Assembly: GCF_011421635.1 (NCBI RefSeq)
Contig: NZ_WTLI01000008.1
Coordinates: 1 to 64,000, forward strand
Direction of reading: 5' to 3'
DNA: 64,000 bases
Source: Paenibacillus turpanensis
Lineage (GTDB): Bacteria > Bacillota > Bacilli > Paenibacillales > YIM-B00363
The translations under genes were made by a program, and so were the position numbers. Positions 37,876 to 46,918 of the stretch are shown in pieces (position 1 is the stretch's first letter; each line of letters begins with the position of its first letter). The notes beneath the pieces are model-generated. The model saw only the letters and a program-made list of their open reading frames with translations, did not search any database and was not told the DNA's origin.

Positions 37876-39999
37876 ATGAATTTTAATGTAATTTTCGATT
37901 TTTTGATATTAGTGGCCGTTATAATAATGGTTTTATATTTTATCGGTTCAGCGACAACTCATTTTTTATTATTAAAGTTTAATGATTTTAAAAAAATGAA
38001 TTTTTTCATTTTATCGCCAATAGTTGCAACCTCAATAATTGTGTTATCCATGGAACTTATGTTGTTTATTGGGTTTAATGCAAGAGTAAGTACTTTGTTG
38101 ATATTGATTGGTGTCTCTATAATAAATGTTTACTACTTCCTTCTAAACAAAAAAATTTATAATAACTTTTCTATTAAAATTAGATATGTATTTGTTTTTA
38201 TCATGCTCTTGTTTACTCTATCCTTTCCGCTTTTTACCTATAACTCGTTACTCGTGATTGGTACGAATGGTGATGCAGTAAGTTATTCAGTAGTAGCTGA
38301 TTATCTAATAAATCACAATACGTCTAATCTTAAACTTGAACTTGCTAACAGCCCATACAATCAATTAGTAAGTAATCTTATTCTTAGTAACAATAGACTT
38401 GGTTCGATGTATTTACTTTCATTTGTTAGTGTTTTGACGGCTAAAGGTATACATGAGTTATTTACAATAATATCTAATCTTTATTTAGTTTTTTCAATCT
38501 TGGCTACTTTATTATTTGCTCGAACCATTTATCGAGTGGGTAAGATCGGTAATATTACACTGATGTTGCTTCTTTCGCTCAACACATTGTTATTATGGGG
38601 GTCATACGGAAATTTTCTTGCACAAGTTCATTTGTACCCTTTTATGATACTGGGCATAATGTATTTTTTGATTGCTCTAGAACAGAAGAATAAATTATAC
38701 ATGATATTAGCAGCTATAATGGCTGCTACAATCTTGTCCATATACCCTGAATCTTTTGTGTATATTATTACTTTTCTAGGCATTTATTCAGTATTTAATA
38801 TAAATAAATTTAAACAATACCTCTTTACTTTAATAGCAGTTGGTTTAGGAAGTGCATTGTTAAATATTGTTGGGTTTATACGGTTTATAAATTATATTAT
38901 ACCCAAAATGAAGAGCGATGAATTTGCTGGAGCACAAAGAAGAGCGGTTTCAGGTGATATTCATCATTTCTTGGATTTGAGAGAATTATTCGGTATAATC
39001 CCACATTTTCATTCTGCACCTATAGATTTTCCTGCTGTTTTTGATTTTGTCTCTTATGCAATAATGCTAGTAATACTTTTAGCGATTTTACTTGTTATAT
39101 TTAGGTTAAACCCACGGTTAAGGAATATTTCCATTTCTCTAATAATAACTTTTGCTTCAATTGCATTGGTTAACAAACTAATAAATTTTCCCTATGGCTA
39201 TTATAAAACAATATCTTTATTTGTACCTTTTATTATAATTTTGTTTGTTGTCAGTTTAAAAGATCTAGTAAAACAAAAAAGATTCGTATTTCCTTTTTTA
39301 ATTATAGTTTTTGGTCTGAATTTATTATCTTTTGTTTTGGTAGCAAATAAAGTGAACTCACCAATGAATGAGGGTTTGCTGGAAGTACAATCATTACTAG
39401 AAGAAGTAGATAAAAACCAAATCGTTTATACCGAAACATACAATCAATCAGTAAAACAGATGTGGCTTTTTTATTTCATGAAAAATGTAAAAGTGGCTTC
39501 TCCAACTGTTTCCCAATATTTTGGTGATCCTTCGATGTATAATAATATTACTAACCCAGATTATTTGCTGTTAAATAAAGCAGAAAAAATGCAAGTAGAT
39601 GAAGATATATGGGATATAAAGAAAATAAAATCTAAAGGTGATTTTTTATTAATTCCCAGAAGAAGTGAAGTTACCGATATTATCAGACCAAAAAAAGATT
39701 TTGCTTTAATAGATAAAGGTGAGACAATAAAAGTGGAACGTTCCCAAAATAAACTACTGCTGGAATTAGACGGAGATCAAATAGTTTATGATTTGAAAAG
39801 TAAAGAAGATAAAGTTGAGATTAGATTAAAATTTCTATTTAAAAAACACGAGTTAGAGTTAGAAAAGATAGAGAATGCACATTTCGATTCTCTTAATGAT
39901 AGTTTGATTCTGGCTCAAAGTGATAGTGTCGTAATATTAAAGAATAACATTGAAGATCCTGCGTTGTTTAAATACCTTGAGGTAATCAGCAATGAATAG
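37876..39999 (+). CDS. Large membrane protein, possible GT-C glycosyltransferase
   Basis: 707 residues. About 13 membrane segments (to residue ~500) surround a first outside loop with NGDAVSYSVVADYLINHN, a setting often seen for catalytic Asp residues in GT-C enzymes of the ArnT/GT39 kind. A soluble C-terminal domain (~500-707) follows. The next genes encode a DPM-type GT2, a DUF2304 protein and an SMR-like transporter, a set that elsewhere makes, flips and uses polyprenyl-phosphate sugars. I infer that this protein uses such a lipid-linked sugar outside the cell. Very AT-rich (12 G+C in bases 38161-38220). Confidence 0.6.
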   Translation: MNFNVIFDFLILVAVIIMVLYFIGSATTHFLLLKFNDFKKMNFFILSPIVATSIIVLSMELMLFIGFNARVSTLLILIGVSIINVYYFLLNKKIYNNFSIKIRYVFVFIMLLFTLSFPLFTYNSLLVIGTNGDAVSYSVVADYLINHNTSNLKLELANSPYNQLVSNLILSNNRLGSMYLLSFVSVLTAKGIHELFTIISNLYLVFSILATLLFARTIYRVGKIGNITLMLLLSLNTLLLWGSYGNFLAQVHLYPFMILGIMYFLIALEQKNKLYMILAAIMAATILSIYPESFVYIITFLGIYSVFNINKFKQYLFTLIAVGLGSALLNIVGFIRFINYIIPKMKSDEFAGAQRRAVSGDIHHFLDLRELFGIIPHFHSAPIDFPAVFDFVSYAIMLVILLAILLVIFRLNPRLRNISISLIITFASIALVNKLINFPYGYYKTISLFVPFIIILFVVSLKDLVKQKRFVFPFLIIVFGLNLLSFVLVANKVNSPMNEGLLEVQSLLEEVDKNQIVYTETYNQSVKQMWLFYFMKNVKVASPTVSQYFGDPSMYNNITNPDYLLLNKAEKMQVDEDIWDIKKIKSKGDFLLIPRRSEVTDIIRPKKDFALIDKGETIKVERSQNKLLLELDGDQIVYDLKSKEDKVEIRLKFLFKKHELELEKIENAHFDSLNDSLILAQSDSVVILKNNIEDPALFKYLEVISNE

Positions 40000-40010
40000 G
40001 AGATGTAATA

Positions 40011-40712
40011 ATGAAGGTATTAGTAATTATACCTGCTTATAATGAAGAAGAAAATATAGGATTACTGCTCTCAAAAGTAATAGAGTTGCGCGACGTAATT
40101 AATATGGAAATACTGGTTATTAATGATAAGTCTACAGATAGAACGTATGAGAAGTGTAAAGAATACAATGAAGTAACAATTATAGACTTGCCTTGTAATC
40201 TGGGGATTGGAGGAGCAGTACAAACAGGTTATAAATACGCAAAGAAAAATAATTTCGATATCGCTATACAAGTTGATGGTGACGGACAACATGACCCCCG
40301 ATATATACCAGATCTTGTGCAACTATTAGAAAATAATGATATGGTAATAGGCTCAAGATTTATTGAGAAAGAAGGGTTTCAATCAACAAAATTAAGAAGA
40401 ATAGGAATTAAATATTTTAGCTCTTTGATAAAGTTATTTACAGGTTCTGTAATAACTGACCCAACTTCAGGATACAGAGCATGTAACCGTCAAGTAATTG
40501 AACTTTTTTCAAATCGATATCCACAGGACTATCCTGAGCCTGAATCAATACTTTACTTGTTAAGAAATAGATATCGAATTAAAGAAACTCCGGTTTTAAT
40601 GAATGAACGAACAGGAGGAGTTTCCTCAATAAATCCCATAAGATCCGTTTATTATATGATAAAGGTTTCTCTGGCCATATTTATAGATACTCTAAGAAAG
40701 AAATTGATATAA
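40011..40712 (+). CDS. Polyprenyl-phosphate glycosyltransferase (GT2, DPM1/GtrB type)
   Basis: 233 residues, GT-A fold. VIIPAYNEEENIGLLL at the start, LVINDKSTDRT and the metal-binding QVDGDGQHDP (about 85-94) are typical of dolichyl/undecaprenyl-phosphate mannose or glucose synthases. The SGYRACNRQV segment follows. No C-terminal membrane pair is present, as in the soluble DPM1 class. Linked to DUF2304 and a small flippase, it probably loads a sugar on undecaprenyl phosphate for side-chain addition. Confidence 0.85.
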   Translation: MKVLVIIPAYNEEENIGLLLSKVIELRDVINMEILVINDKSTDRTYEKCKEYNEVTIIDLPCNLGIGGAVQTGYKYAKKNNFDIAIQVDGDGQHDPRYIPDLVQLLENNDMVIGSRFIEKEGFQSTKLRRIGIKYFSSLIKLFTGSVITDPTSGYRACNRQVIELFSNRYPQDYPEPESILYLLRNRYRIKETPVLMNERTGGVSSINPIRSVYYMIKVSLAIFIDTLRKKLI

Positions 40713-40726
40713 AAGGTGGCTTGGGA

Positions 40727-41077
40727 ATGATACCATTGAGATTACAATTAATTCTTTTTTGTCTCGCTCTTATTGGTCTTATTTATATTATTAATATGAT
40801 TAGAAAATATAAATTAGAATTGAAGTATTCTTTACTTTGGTTATTCTTAGGTATGATTCTTCTTGGGATATCACTCTTTCCAGAAATATTAACGATTATG
40901 TCATCAGTAATGAATATAGAACAACCAAGTAACGCACTTTTTTTATTTGGAATACTATCATTATTAAGTATTTGTTTAAACCTAACGATGTCGCTTTCGA
41001 AAAATTCACAAAAGATAAAGGAACTAATTCAAGAAGTAGGAATTTTGAAAGATAAGATAGAAAAGATGGATAGATAA
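40727..41077 (+). CDS. DUF2304 membrane protein
   Basis: 116 residues: three hydrophobic segments (LQLILFCLALIGLIYIINMI; YSLLWLFLGMILLGISLF; ALFLFGILSLLSICLNLTM) and a short C-terminal coiled coil. The pattern KYSLLWLFLG is that of DUF2304, often found next to DPM-type GT2 genes, as here. I use ATG 40727, nine bases after AAAGGTGG, over the TTG two codons earlier. Probably a membrane partner that anchors the soluble GT2. Function not established. Confidence 0.75.
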   Translation: MIPLRLQLILFCLALIGLIYIINMIRKYKLELKYSLLWLFLGMILLGISLFPEILTIMSSVMNIEQPSNALFLFGILSLLSICLNLTMSLSKNSQKIKELIQEVGILKDKIEKMDR

Positions 41078-41145
41078 GAACCTTATAAAGGGTTGGTTGA
41101 CTTGGTTTATGAATTGTTACCTTTAGTAAAGGTGAATGATAATTG

Positions 41146-41511
41146 ATGCAGTACTTTACTTTATTTTTATGTATTTTAACTACTGTCGCCAGTCAATTGT
41201 GTATGAAAAAAGGTGTAACGATGGTGGGAGAGTTACCGAATGGCCTCTCTCAAGTGATCACTTTTATTCTAAAGACTCTTTTTTTAAATCCCTTTATTTT
41301 TATGGGGCTAACATTTTCAGTCATAACAACGATAAGTTGGATCTATACGCTTAGATATATTCCACTGAACTTTGCATATCCTTTCTTTAGTCTAGCATAT
41401 CCACTTGTTCTAATTTGTTCTTTTTTTATATATGGCGAGGACCTAACCGTGGGGAAAATAGTTGGAACAGTGATTATTTTGATGGGATTGGTTATAATAT
41501 CTAAATATTGA
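41146..41511 (+). CDS. SMR/EamA-like small membrane transporter, possible lipid-linked sugar flippase
   Basis: 121 residues with four membrane segments. QYFTLFLCILTTVASQLCMKK and the C-terminal GEDLTVGKIVGTVIILMGLV are typical of the small multidrug-resistance / ArnE-ArnF fold. ATG 41146 follows AAAGGTG. In this operon, after a DPM-type GT2 and DUF2304, a role as flippase for a polyprenyl-phosphate monosaccharide is more likely than drug export. As one copy it would need to form homodimers. Confidence 0.75.
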   Translation: MQYFTLFLCILTTVASQLCMKKGVTMVGELPNGLSQVITFILKTLFLNPFIFMGLTFSVITTISWIYTLRYIPLNFAYPFFSLAYPLVLICSFFIYGEDLTVGKIVGTVIILMGLVIISKY

Positions 41512-41523
41512 AAGGTGATGTTA

Positions 41524-42267
41524 ATGAAAGGAATAATCTTAGCGGGGGGTACGGGGTCTAGACTTTTTCCGCTCACTAAAGTTACTAATAAACATTTATT
41601 GCCTGTAGGTAAATACCCAATGATTTTTTATTCTATTGCAAAACTAAAAGAATGTAATGTATTTGATATATTGATTGTAACAGGTAAGGAACATATGGGT
41701 GATGTTGTAGCTTTACTAGGTAGTGGTCAAGAATTTGGAGTTAATCTCACCTATAAAGTTCAAGATGAAGCTGGGGGCATAGCACAAGCACTTGGGTTAG
41801 CTGAACATTTTGTAGGGGATGATCAGTTGATTGTAATTCTTGGTGATAACGTTTTTTCTGATTGCATACGTGAGTATGTTGAGAAATTTATATTACAAAA
41901 AAATGGAGCAAAAATATTAATTCAAAAAGTAAATGATCCTCAACGCTTTGGTGTACCGGAAATCAATGGTGAGCATATAATTGGGATTGAAGAAAAACCC
42001 GAAAATCCCAAAAGCACTTATGCAGTTACAGGTATATATATGTATGACTCCAATGTATTTGAAATTATTAAAACATTGAAACCCTCTAGACGTGGAGAAC
42101 TTGAAATAACAGATGTGAATAATGCCTATATTGGACGAAATCAACTGACATATGATGTATTAGATGGTTGGTGGACTGATGCAGGAACGCATTTATCTTT
42201 AAACAGAGCTAATGAACTGGCGAAAGAGGTATTCCTAGGAGAGGAGTTCGGATTATTCAAGAGTTAG
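41524..42267 (+). CDS. rmlA: Glucose-1-phosphate thymidylyltransferase RmlA (short form)
   Basis: Makes dTDP-glucose, first step to dTDP-L-rhamnose. 247 residues, the short form as in B. subtilis SpsI rather than ~290. The nucleotide site GGTGSRLFPLTKVTNKHLLPV is split by the start region as usual; GDNVFSD and GIEEKPENPKSTYAVTGIYMYD are product-binding motifs. ATG 41524 follows AAAGGTG. AT-rich like the preceding genes, unlike rmlC, rmlB and rmlD after the pseudogene stretch. So the intact rhamnose pathway combines genes of two different compositions. Confidence 0.9.
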   Translation: MKGIILAGGTGSRLFPLTKVTNKHLLPVGKYPMIFYSIAKLKECNVFDILIVTGKEHMGDVVALLGSGQEFGVNLTYKVQDEAGGIAQALGLAEHFVGDDQLIVILGDNVFSDCIREYVEKFILQKNGAKILIQKVNDPQRFGVPEINGEHIIGIEEKPENPKSTYAVTGIYMYDSNVFEIIKTLKPSRRGELEITDVNNAYIGRNQLTYDVLDGWWTDAGTHLSLNRANELAKEVFLGEEFGLFKS

Positions 42268-42278
42268 GATGTGAATAA

Positions 42279-42746
42279 ATCAAGATAGTTCAAACAGGAT
42301 TTATTGACGCATATTTAATTGAGTCAAAAATTTTTGATGATAGTCGTGGATATTTTATGAGAGCTAACATTCGGATTAGATTTGTTAAGGATATCAATTC
42401 TTTATCCAAAAAAGTTGGTGTCATAAGAGGGTTGCACTTCCAAATCCATACAAAAAAATAATATATATTCATGGATAATTTGGGTGCCCCGATTGATAAT
42501 ATACCTTGCGGTATTTTTTATACCAATGAATATCCGAATTGAAAGTTCTCAATTTTTGCCAACAGCATATATTATATTGAAGCAAGTGTTTTCTGTATTG
42601 GAAAGGTGCATGGCTTGTAAATCATTTTGTACTGCAAGGTCCCGTAATTAGATTATTACCCTAAAATAAAGAATATTCGCCGGACCATCCTCGCTGAAAT
42701 GCGAAGAATGGATCCGGCTCTTGGTATTATTCGATTGTATGATTGG
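42279..42746 (+). pseudogene. Decayed rmlC (dTDP-4-dehydrorhamnose 3,5-epimerase) remnant
   Basis: Translation from 42282 gives KIVQTGFIDAYLIESKIFDD, SRGYFMRA and GVIRGLHFQIH, clearly RmlC, then a TAA at 42459. The expected start codon position reads ATC. Further on, 42672-42746 still resembles the intact gene's region coding YSPEHD...WSDPALGI, and 42590-42640 resembles its KGFAHGF stretch. Lost start, frameshifts and deletions make it non-functional. The intact rmlC is at 43362. Confidence 0.85.
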
Positions 42747-42818
42747 TAAATTTCGATAAAGTTCTAAATTATCCGTTGTTATAATCGCGGATATTATGAC
42801 TAATTGAATGGGCTTACG

Positions 42819-43165
42819 TTGACGAAACTATTGGTTACCGGCGGAGCAGGACTTATTGACAGTATTTTCGTGTATTATATGTAATTTGGATGCACTAACC
42901 TTATGCGGGTAATTATTCGCAGCAGAATCCCATGTAAATCGTAGTATCCAAGATCCCGGTGTTTTGTAAGAACGAATGTTCTGGCTGATCGAGTGCTGTT
43001 AGATGCGACTTATAAGTAAGGTGTCTATAAGTACGTGTACCAATATCAGCGGATGAAGTGTACGGTTCTTTAGGTGAAACAGGCCTTTTTAGCGAAACGA
43101 CATAGCTTGCCCCTAAATAAACGAATGGGCTTGACGGTTAATATATTTGTGGACACGGAAAAAAG
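42819..43165 (+). pseudogene. Decayed rmlB (dTDP-glucose 4,6-dehydratase) remnant
   Basis: From 42819 the frame reads LTKLLVTGGAGLID then stops after YYM. Later stretches match rmlB in order: AESHVNRSIQDPGVL around 42924, the STDEVYGSLGETGLF region around 43045-43100, and a short match to the YGMNVNIT codons near 43125-43155. The first half is missing a block between these matches. Several stops and deletions; clearly dead. The intact rmlB begins at 43929. From 43166 to 43361 I see nothing recognisable. Confidence 0.8.
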
Positions 43166-43361
43166 AGTACCCCCATAGTAAAATTACAGCTACTGGGATT
43201 GGGAATCTTTTTACAGATCGTTTCGAGTCCGAGTACTATAGGAAGTATAGGAAGCTCAAAGTAGCTGTCTAACCTTTTCTTGTGTACACTAAATAGATTT
43301 TTTAGATACATATATGTCGTGATCAAAATTTAAGCAAATAAGTGTATGGGAGGGGAAGGAA

Positions 43362-43907
43362 ATGAATATTATTCCTTCGAGGCTGGATGAAGTAATGATA
43401 ATTGAGCCCAAAGTATTTGAGGATTCTCGCGGATTCTTTATGGAGAGCTATACCCAAAAGAAGTTTTCAGAATTAGGGATAAATATTAACTTCACTCAAG
43501 ATAATCATTCTTTGTCAAAACAGGCAGGGGTACTAAGGGGGCTTCACTATCAATTAGCACCGAAGGCTCAAACAAAGCTAATTCGTGTGTTAAATGGTGC
43601 TATTTACGATGTCGTGCTGGATATCCGTCGTAGTTCACCTACCTTTGGCCAATGGCAAGGGTTTATACTGAGCGAGTATAATAAAAGACAATTGCTCGTA
43701 CCAAAAGGGTTTGCACACGGTTTCTGTACACTTGTGCCTGATACACAAGTATTCTACAAAGTGGATGAATACTATTCGCCGGAGCATGATCGTGGGATAT
43801 TATGGAGTGATCCGGCTCTTGGTATTGATTGGCCTTTAAGCCAGGCTGTATTGTCCGAGAAAGATCAGAAACATCCGTTATTTTCAGAAGCGGAATTGTT
43901 TGATTAA
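43362..43907 (+). CDS. rmlC: dTDP-4-dehydrorhamnose 3,5-epimerase
   Basis: Third step of dTDP-L-rhamnose synthesis; 181 residues, cupin fold. RGFFMESYTQKKF, the catalytic-His motif GVLRGLHYQLAP (about 56-67) and VPKGFAHGFCTL (about 112-123) are all intact. A GGGAGGGGAAGG site precedes the ATG. First of the compact rmlC-rmlB-rmlD set whose base composition is close to the chromosome's. Directly upstream lies a broken second copy of itself and of rmlB. Confidence 0.95.
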   Translation: MNIIPSRLDEVMIIEPKVFEDSRGFFMESYTQKKFSELGININFTQDNHSLSKQAGVLRGLHYQLAPKAQTKLIRVLNGAIYDVVLDIRRSSPTFGQWQGFILSEYNKRQLLVPKGFAHGFCTLVPDTQVFYKVDEYYSPEHDRGILWSDPALGIDWPLSQAVLSEKDQKHPLFSEAELFD

Positions 43908-43928
43908 CTGCAATTGGAGGAGTATACA

Positions 43929-44948
43929 ATGAAAATTCTAGTTACCGGCGGTGCGGGGTTCATTGGCAGTAACTTCGTCCACTACATGCTCCGTTCTTAT
44001 CCGAGCTACCAGATTTTAAACTTGGATGCGTTAACGTATGCAGGAAACTTGGAGACGCTTAAGGAGGCGGAGAAATCACCGCAGTATACCTTTGTAAAAG
44101 GAGACATTGCAAATACTCCGTTTATCGAAGAGCTGTATACGAAGCATAATTTTGATGCTGTCATAAATTTTGCTGCAGAATCTCACGTTGACCGCAGTAT
44201 ACATGATCCGGCTGTGTTTGTTCGAACCAATGTGCTTGGCACTCAGGTTCTGTTGGATGCAGCTCGTAAGCATGGTGTTAGTAAATTCGTTCAAATCTCA
44301 ACTGATGAAGTATACGGTTCCTTAGGCGACACTGGTCTGTTTACCGAGACCACTCCTCTCGCACCAAACAGTCCATATTCGGCGAGTAAAGCGGGAGGAG
44401 ATTTGCTTGTCCGCGCTTACCACGAAACCTACGGGATGAACGTGAACATAACTCGTTGCTCTAACAATTATGGGCCGTTTCATTTTCCGGAAAAATTAAT
44501 TCCCCTTATCATTACGAATGCATTGTACGATCAGCCTTTGCCTGTATACGGTGACGGTTTAAACATTCGGGATTGGTTGTACGTTGAAGATCATTGTTCT
44601 GCTATAGATCTTGTGCTGCACAAGGGGAAATCCGGTGAAGTCTATAACGTAGGTGGAAATAATGAAAGAACCAATATTGACATTGTAAAACGTATTTTGG
44701 CAGAACTTAGAAAACCAGAATCACTTATTAAGTATGTGGAGGACCGGCCTGGGCACGACAAAAGATATGGAATTGACGCCAACAAGATTAAGTCGGAGCT
44801 CGGCTGGCAGCCTAAATACGATTTCGAATCTGGCATAAAACAAACGGTTGCTTGGTACTTATCCAATGAGAGCTGGTGGAAAAACATTAAATCCGGAGAT
44901 TACATGTCCTATTACGATCGTCAATACCGCTCACGATTGGAGGAGTAG
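43929..44948 (+). CDS. rmlB: dTDP-glucose 4,6-dehydratase
   Basis: Second step of dTDP-L-rhamnose synthesis; 339 residues, NAD-dependent SDR. GGAGFIGSNFVHY binds NAD, STDEVYGSLG carries the catalytic Asp-Glu pair region and YSASKAGGD is YxxxK. RCSNNYGPFHFPEKLIP and the C-terminal RPGHDKRYGID are typical. ATG 43929 has GGAGGAG ahead. It lies 21 bases after rmlC and two bases before rmlD. Confidence 0.96.
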   Translation: MKILVTGGAGFIGSNFVHYMLRSYPSYQILNLDALTYAGNLETLKEAEKSPQYTFVKGDIANTPFIEELYTKHNFDAVINFAAESHVDRSIHDPAVFVRTNVLGTQVLLDAARKHGVSKFVQISTDEVYGSLGDTGLFTETTPLAPNSPYSASKAGGDLLVRAYHETYGMNVNITRCSNNYGPFHFPEKLIPLIITNALYDQPLPVYGDGLNIRDWLYVEDHCSAIDLVLHKGKSGEVYNVGGNNERTNIDIVKRILAELRKPESLIKYVEDRPGHDKRYGIDANKIKSELGWQPKYDFESGIKQTVAWYLSNESWWKNIKSGDYMSYYDRQYRSRLEE

Positions 44949-44950
44949 AC

Positions 44951-45811
44951 ATGAAGGTTCTGGTTACAGGATCAAATGGCCAGCTTGGCAGGGATCTGTT
45001 CCCCATTTTAAAGCAAACCTTTGATGCGATTGGATTTAGTCGGGAGCAGCTTGATATTACCAGCCAAGAGCAGGTTCTATCGGTTGTAGACAGTGAAAAG
45101 CCTGATGTGATCGTACACGCGGCAGCTTATACGGCGGTGGATGCAGCAGAGTCCGATCAAGACACGGCTTTTACTGTCAATGCATACGGGACGAGAAATA
45201 TGGCGTTAGCTGCTGAAAAGGTTGGAGCTAAGCTTTGTTATATTAGCACTGATTACGTTTTTGATGGTACGGGTACAAAGCCTTATAACGAATACGATAA
45301 CACAAATCCAATGGGGGTATATGGTAAATCGAAGCGTGCAGGTGAACAGCTTGTTCAAACGTTATGCTCTCGTTTCTTTATCGTACGAACCTCTTGGGTA
45401 TACGGGAAGCATGGAGCTAACTTCGTAAAAACGATGCTTAAGCTGGGACAGGAACGCGATAAGTTAAGTGTAGTCCAGGATCAGACCGGCTCTCCAACCT
45501 ATACCGTAGATTTATCAAATTTCCTTCGGGACTTAATCCAATCGGAGAGCTATGGAATATATCATGCTTCTAATACAGGAGGGTGTTCCTGGTTCGAATT
45601 TGCAAGTGAAATTTTCCGTCAAACCGGCCTGCCTGTGAAATTAACTCCTTGTACTACGGAAGACTTTCCTAGACCAGCTCCAAGACCCAGGTATTCCGTC
45701 ATGGATCACATGTCGATTCGGACAAATGGCTTTAAAGATCTGCCTCAATGGCAAGATGCGCTGGAGCGTTTCTTGGAAGAACTGGGAGATTCTTGGGAAG
45801 TAGATGGTTAG
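44951..45811 (+). CDS. rmlD: dTDP-4-dehydrorhamnose reductase
   Basis: Last step, producing dTDP-L-rhamnose with NADPH. 286 residues. GSNGQLGRDLFP at the start is the nucleotide site, HAAAYTAVDAAESD and STDYVFDG are RmlD hallmarks, YGKSKRAGEQ holds YxxxK and FIVRTSWVYGKHG follows. GGAGGAG precedes the ATG. A terminator at 45831 ends the operon. Confidence 0.95.
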   Translation: MKVLVTGSNGQLGRDLFPILKQTFDAIGFSREQLDITSQEQVLSVVDSEKPDVIVHAAAYTAVDAAESDQDTAFTVNAYGTRNMALAAEKVGAKLCYISTDYVFDGTGTKPYNEYDNTNPMGVYGKSKRAGEQLVQTLCSRFFIVRTSWVYGKHGANFVKTMLKLGQERDKLSVVQDQTGSPTYTVDLSNFLRDLIQSESYGIYHASNTGGCSWFEFASEIFRQTGLPVKLTPCTTEDFPRPAPRPRYSVMDHMSIRTNGFKDLPQWQDALERFLEELGDSWEVDG

Positions 45812-45830
45812 TCCTTCTAATTGATTGAGT

Positions 45831-45866
45831 GGAGCAGTCCGATCAGAGGCTGCTCCATTTTCTTTT
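45831..45866 (+). terminator. Terminator of the plus-strand glycan operon
   Basis: GGAGCAG / CTGCTCC stem followed by ATTTTCTTTT. It marks the end of the polysaccharide locus; the next gene returns to high-GC codon use. Confidence 0.8.
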
Positions 45867-45923
45867 ACAATTCAATAATGCTATTCTAGAAATTAAATGA
45901 ATGAGATTCAGGGAGAAATCAAT

Positions 45924-46541
45924 ATGCAGGGCAAACATATCACATGGCATCAACCCAAAATCAGCAGACAAGACCGCAACGCGCTGAACGGCCATAAAAG
46001 CTGCGTGCTGTGGTTTACCGGGCTGTCCGCATCGGGCAAGTCAACGCTTTCCATCGAAGTGGAAAGGCTGCTGTTCCAGCGCGGGATCCGCACTTATACG
46101 CTAGATGGCGACAACGTTCGCCACGGCTTGAACTCGAACCTCGGCTTTTCCCCGGAGGATCGGACCGAAAACATCCGCCGGATCGGCGAAGTATCGAAGC
46201 TGTTTGTGGACGCCGGCGTTTTTGTACTGACGGCGTTTATTTCGCCTTACCAGGCGGACAGGCAGATGGTGAGGGAGCTTTTTGCGGAAGGTGACTTCAT
46301 CGAAATTTATGTGAAGTGCTCGATTGAAGAGTGCGAGATCCGCGACCCGAAAGGGCTGTATTCTAAAGCCCGCAAAGGGGAGCTGAAGGAGTTTACCGGC
46401 ATTTCAGCTCCATATGAGGCCCCAGAACATTCGGAGCTTGTGATCGAGACGGACAAGCTGTCTATTGAGCAATCTGTTCAGAAGGTCATTCAGTTTTTGG
46501 AGGCTCGTTCGTATATCACGAAAATGGTGGATGTGACGTAA
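45924..46541 (+). CDS. cysC: Adenylylsulfate kinase CysC
   Basis: Phosphorylates APS to PAPS for sulfate assimilation or sulfotransfer. 205 residues. Walker [10 protein letters not shown] lies at about 31-39, [11 protein letters not shown] and the [18 protein letters not shown] region are family-specific. ATG 45924 follows GGGAGA; an earlier ATG at 45897 lacks a ribosome site. It is alone: no sat, cysH or sulfotransferase is in the window, so whether PAPS goes to assimilation or to sulfating the neighbouring glycan is open. Confidence 0.93.
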   Translation: MQGKHITWHQPKISRQDRNALNGHKSCVLWFTGLSASGKSTLSIEVERLLFQRGIRTYTLDGDNVRHGLNSNLGFSPEDRTENIRRIGEVSKLFVDAGVFVLTAFISPYQADRQMVRELFAEGDFIEIYVKCSIEECEIRDPKGLYSKARKGELKEFTGISAPYEAPEHSELVIETDKLSIEQSVQKVIQFLEARSYITKMVDVT

Positions 46542-46633
46542 CAACGGACTACACGTTTCCTGCAGATCGTGTATACTTTTTCGACTTTTGCCGCATACTC
46601 TAATCTATAAGGGAAAGATTGGAGGACGGCAGC

Positions 46634-46765
46634 ATGATCGATCAAGACGAGCACTTCGGCAGTGAAGCGATGTCCATGGGAAGAGGTATGGTGTACGGGC
46701 TCTTGTTTGGCGGCTTGTTTTGGGCCGGAATTATCGGGGGAGTCCTGTATTTGATTTGGAAGTAA
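46634..46765 (+). CDS. 43-residue single-pass membrane peptide
   Basis: Short reading frame with TTGGAGGA ten bases before the ATG. It starts MIDQDEHFGSEAMS (acidic) and continues with one Gly-rich membrane helix (LLFGGLFWAGIIGGVLYLIW), ending in Lys. A terminator (46820) follows. Size, ribosome site and the good helix make it a likely real gene; family and function unknown. Confidence 0.6.
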   Translation: MIDQDEHFGSEAMSMGRGMVYGLLFGGLFWAGIIGGVLYLIWK

Positions 46766-46819
46766 ATGCGGCTCGCGGGCTTGCATCAATATAGTGGAAA
46801 AGGTGTACCAGGCACCGAG

Positions 46820-46853
46820 AAAGCATATCCGGATTGAAGCGGGTATGCTTTTT
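46820..46853 (+). terminator. Terminator after the 43-residue peptide gene
   Basis: AAAGCATATCCG / CGGGTATGCTTT hairpin, with one mismatch, followed by TTT. Confidence 0.65.
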
Positions 46854-46918
46854 ATGTTATATACGGGAGTTGAGAGTCTTTAGAAAGTATGTAGGAAAGC
46901 AGGGAGAGGGGAAAAGGA

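Noticed and set aside
41515..41523. GTG/ATG starts three and two codons before the chosen rmlA start
   Set aside because: ATG 41524 has the best distance from AAAGGTG and gives the usual MKGIILAGG start.
42290..43326. Short minus-strand frames (42290-42472, 43138-43326) as new genes
   Set aside because: They lie antisense to or between rml remnants, have no ribosome site, and the plus strand shows clear RmlC/RmlB homology.
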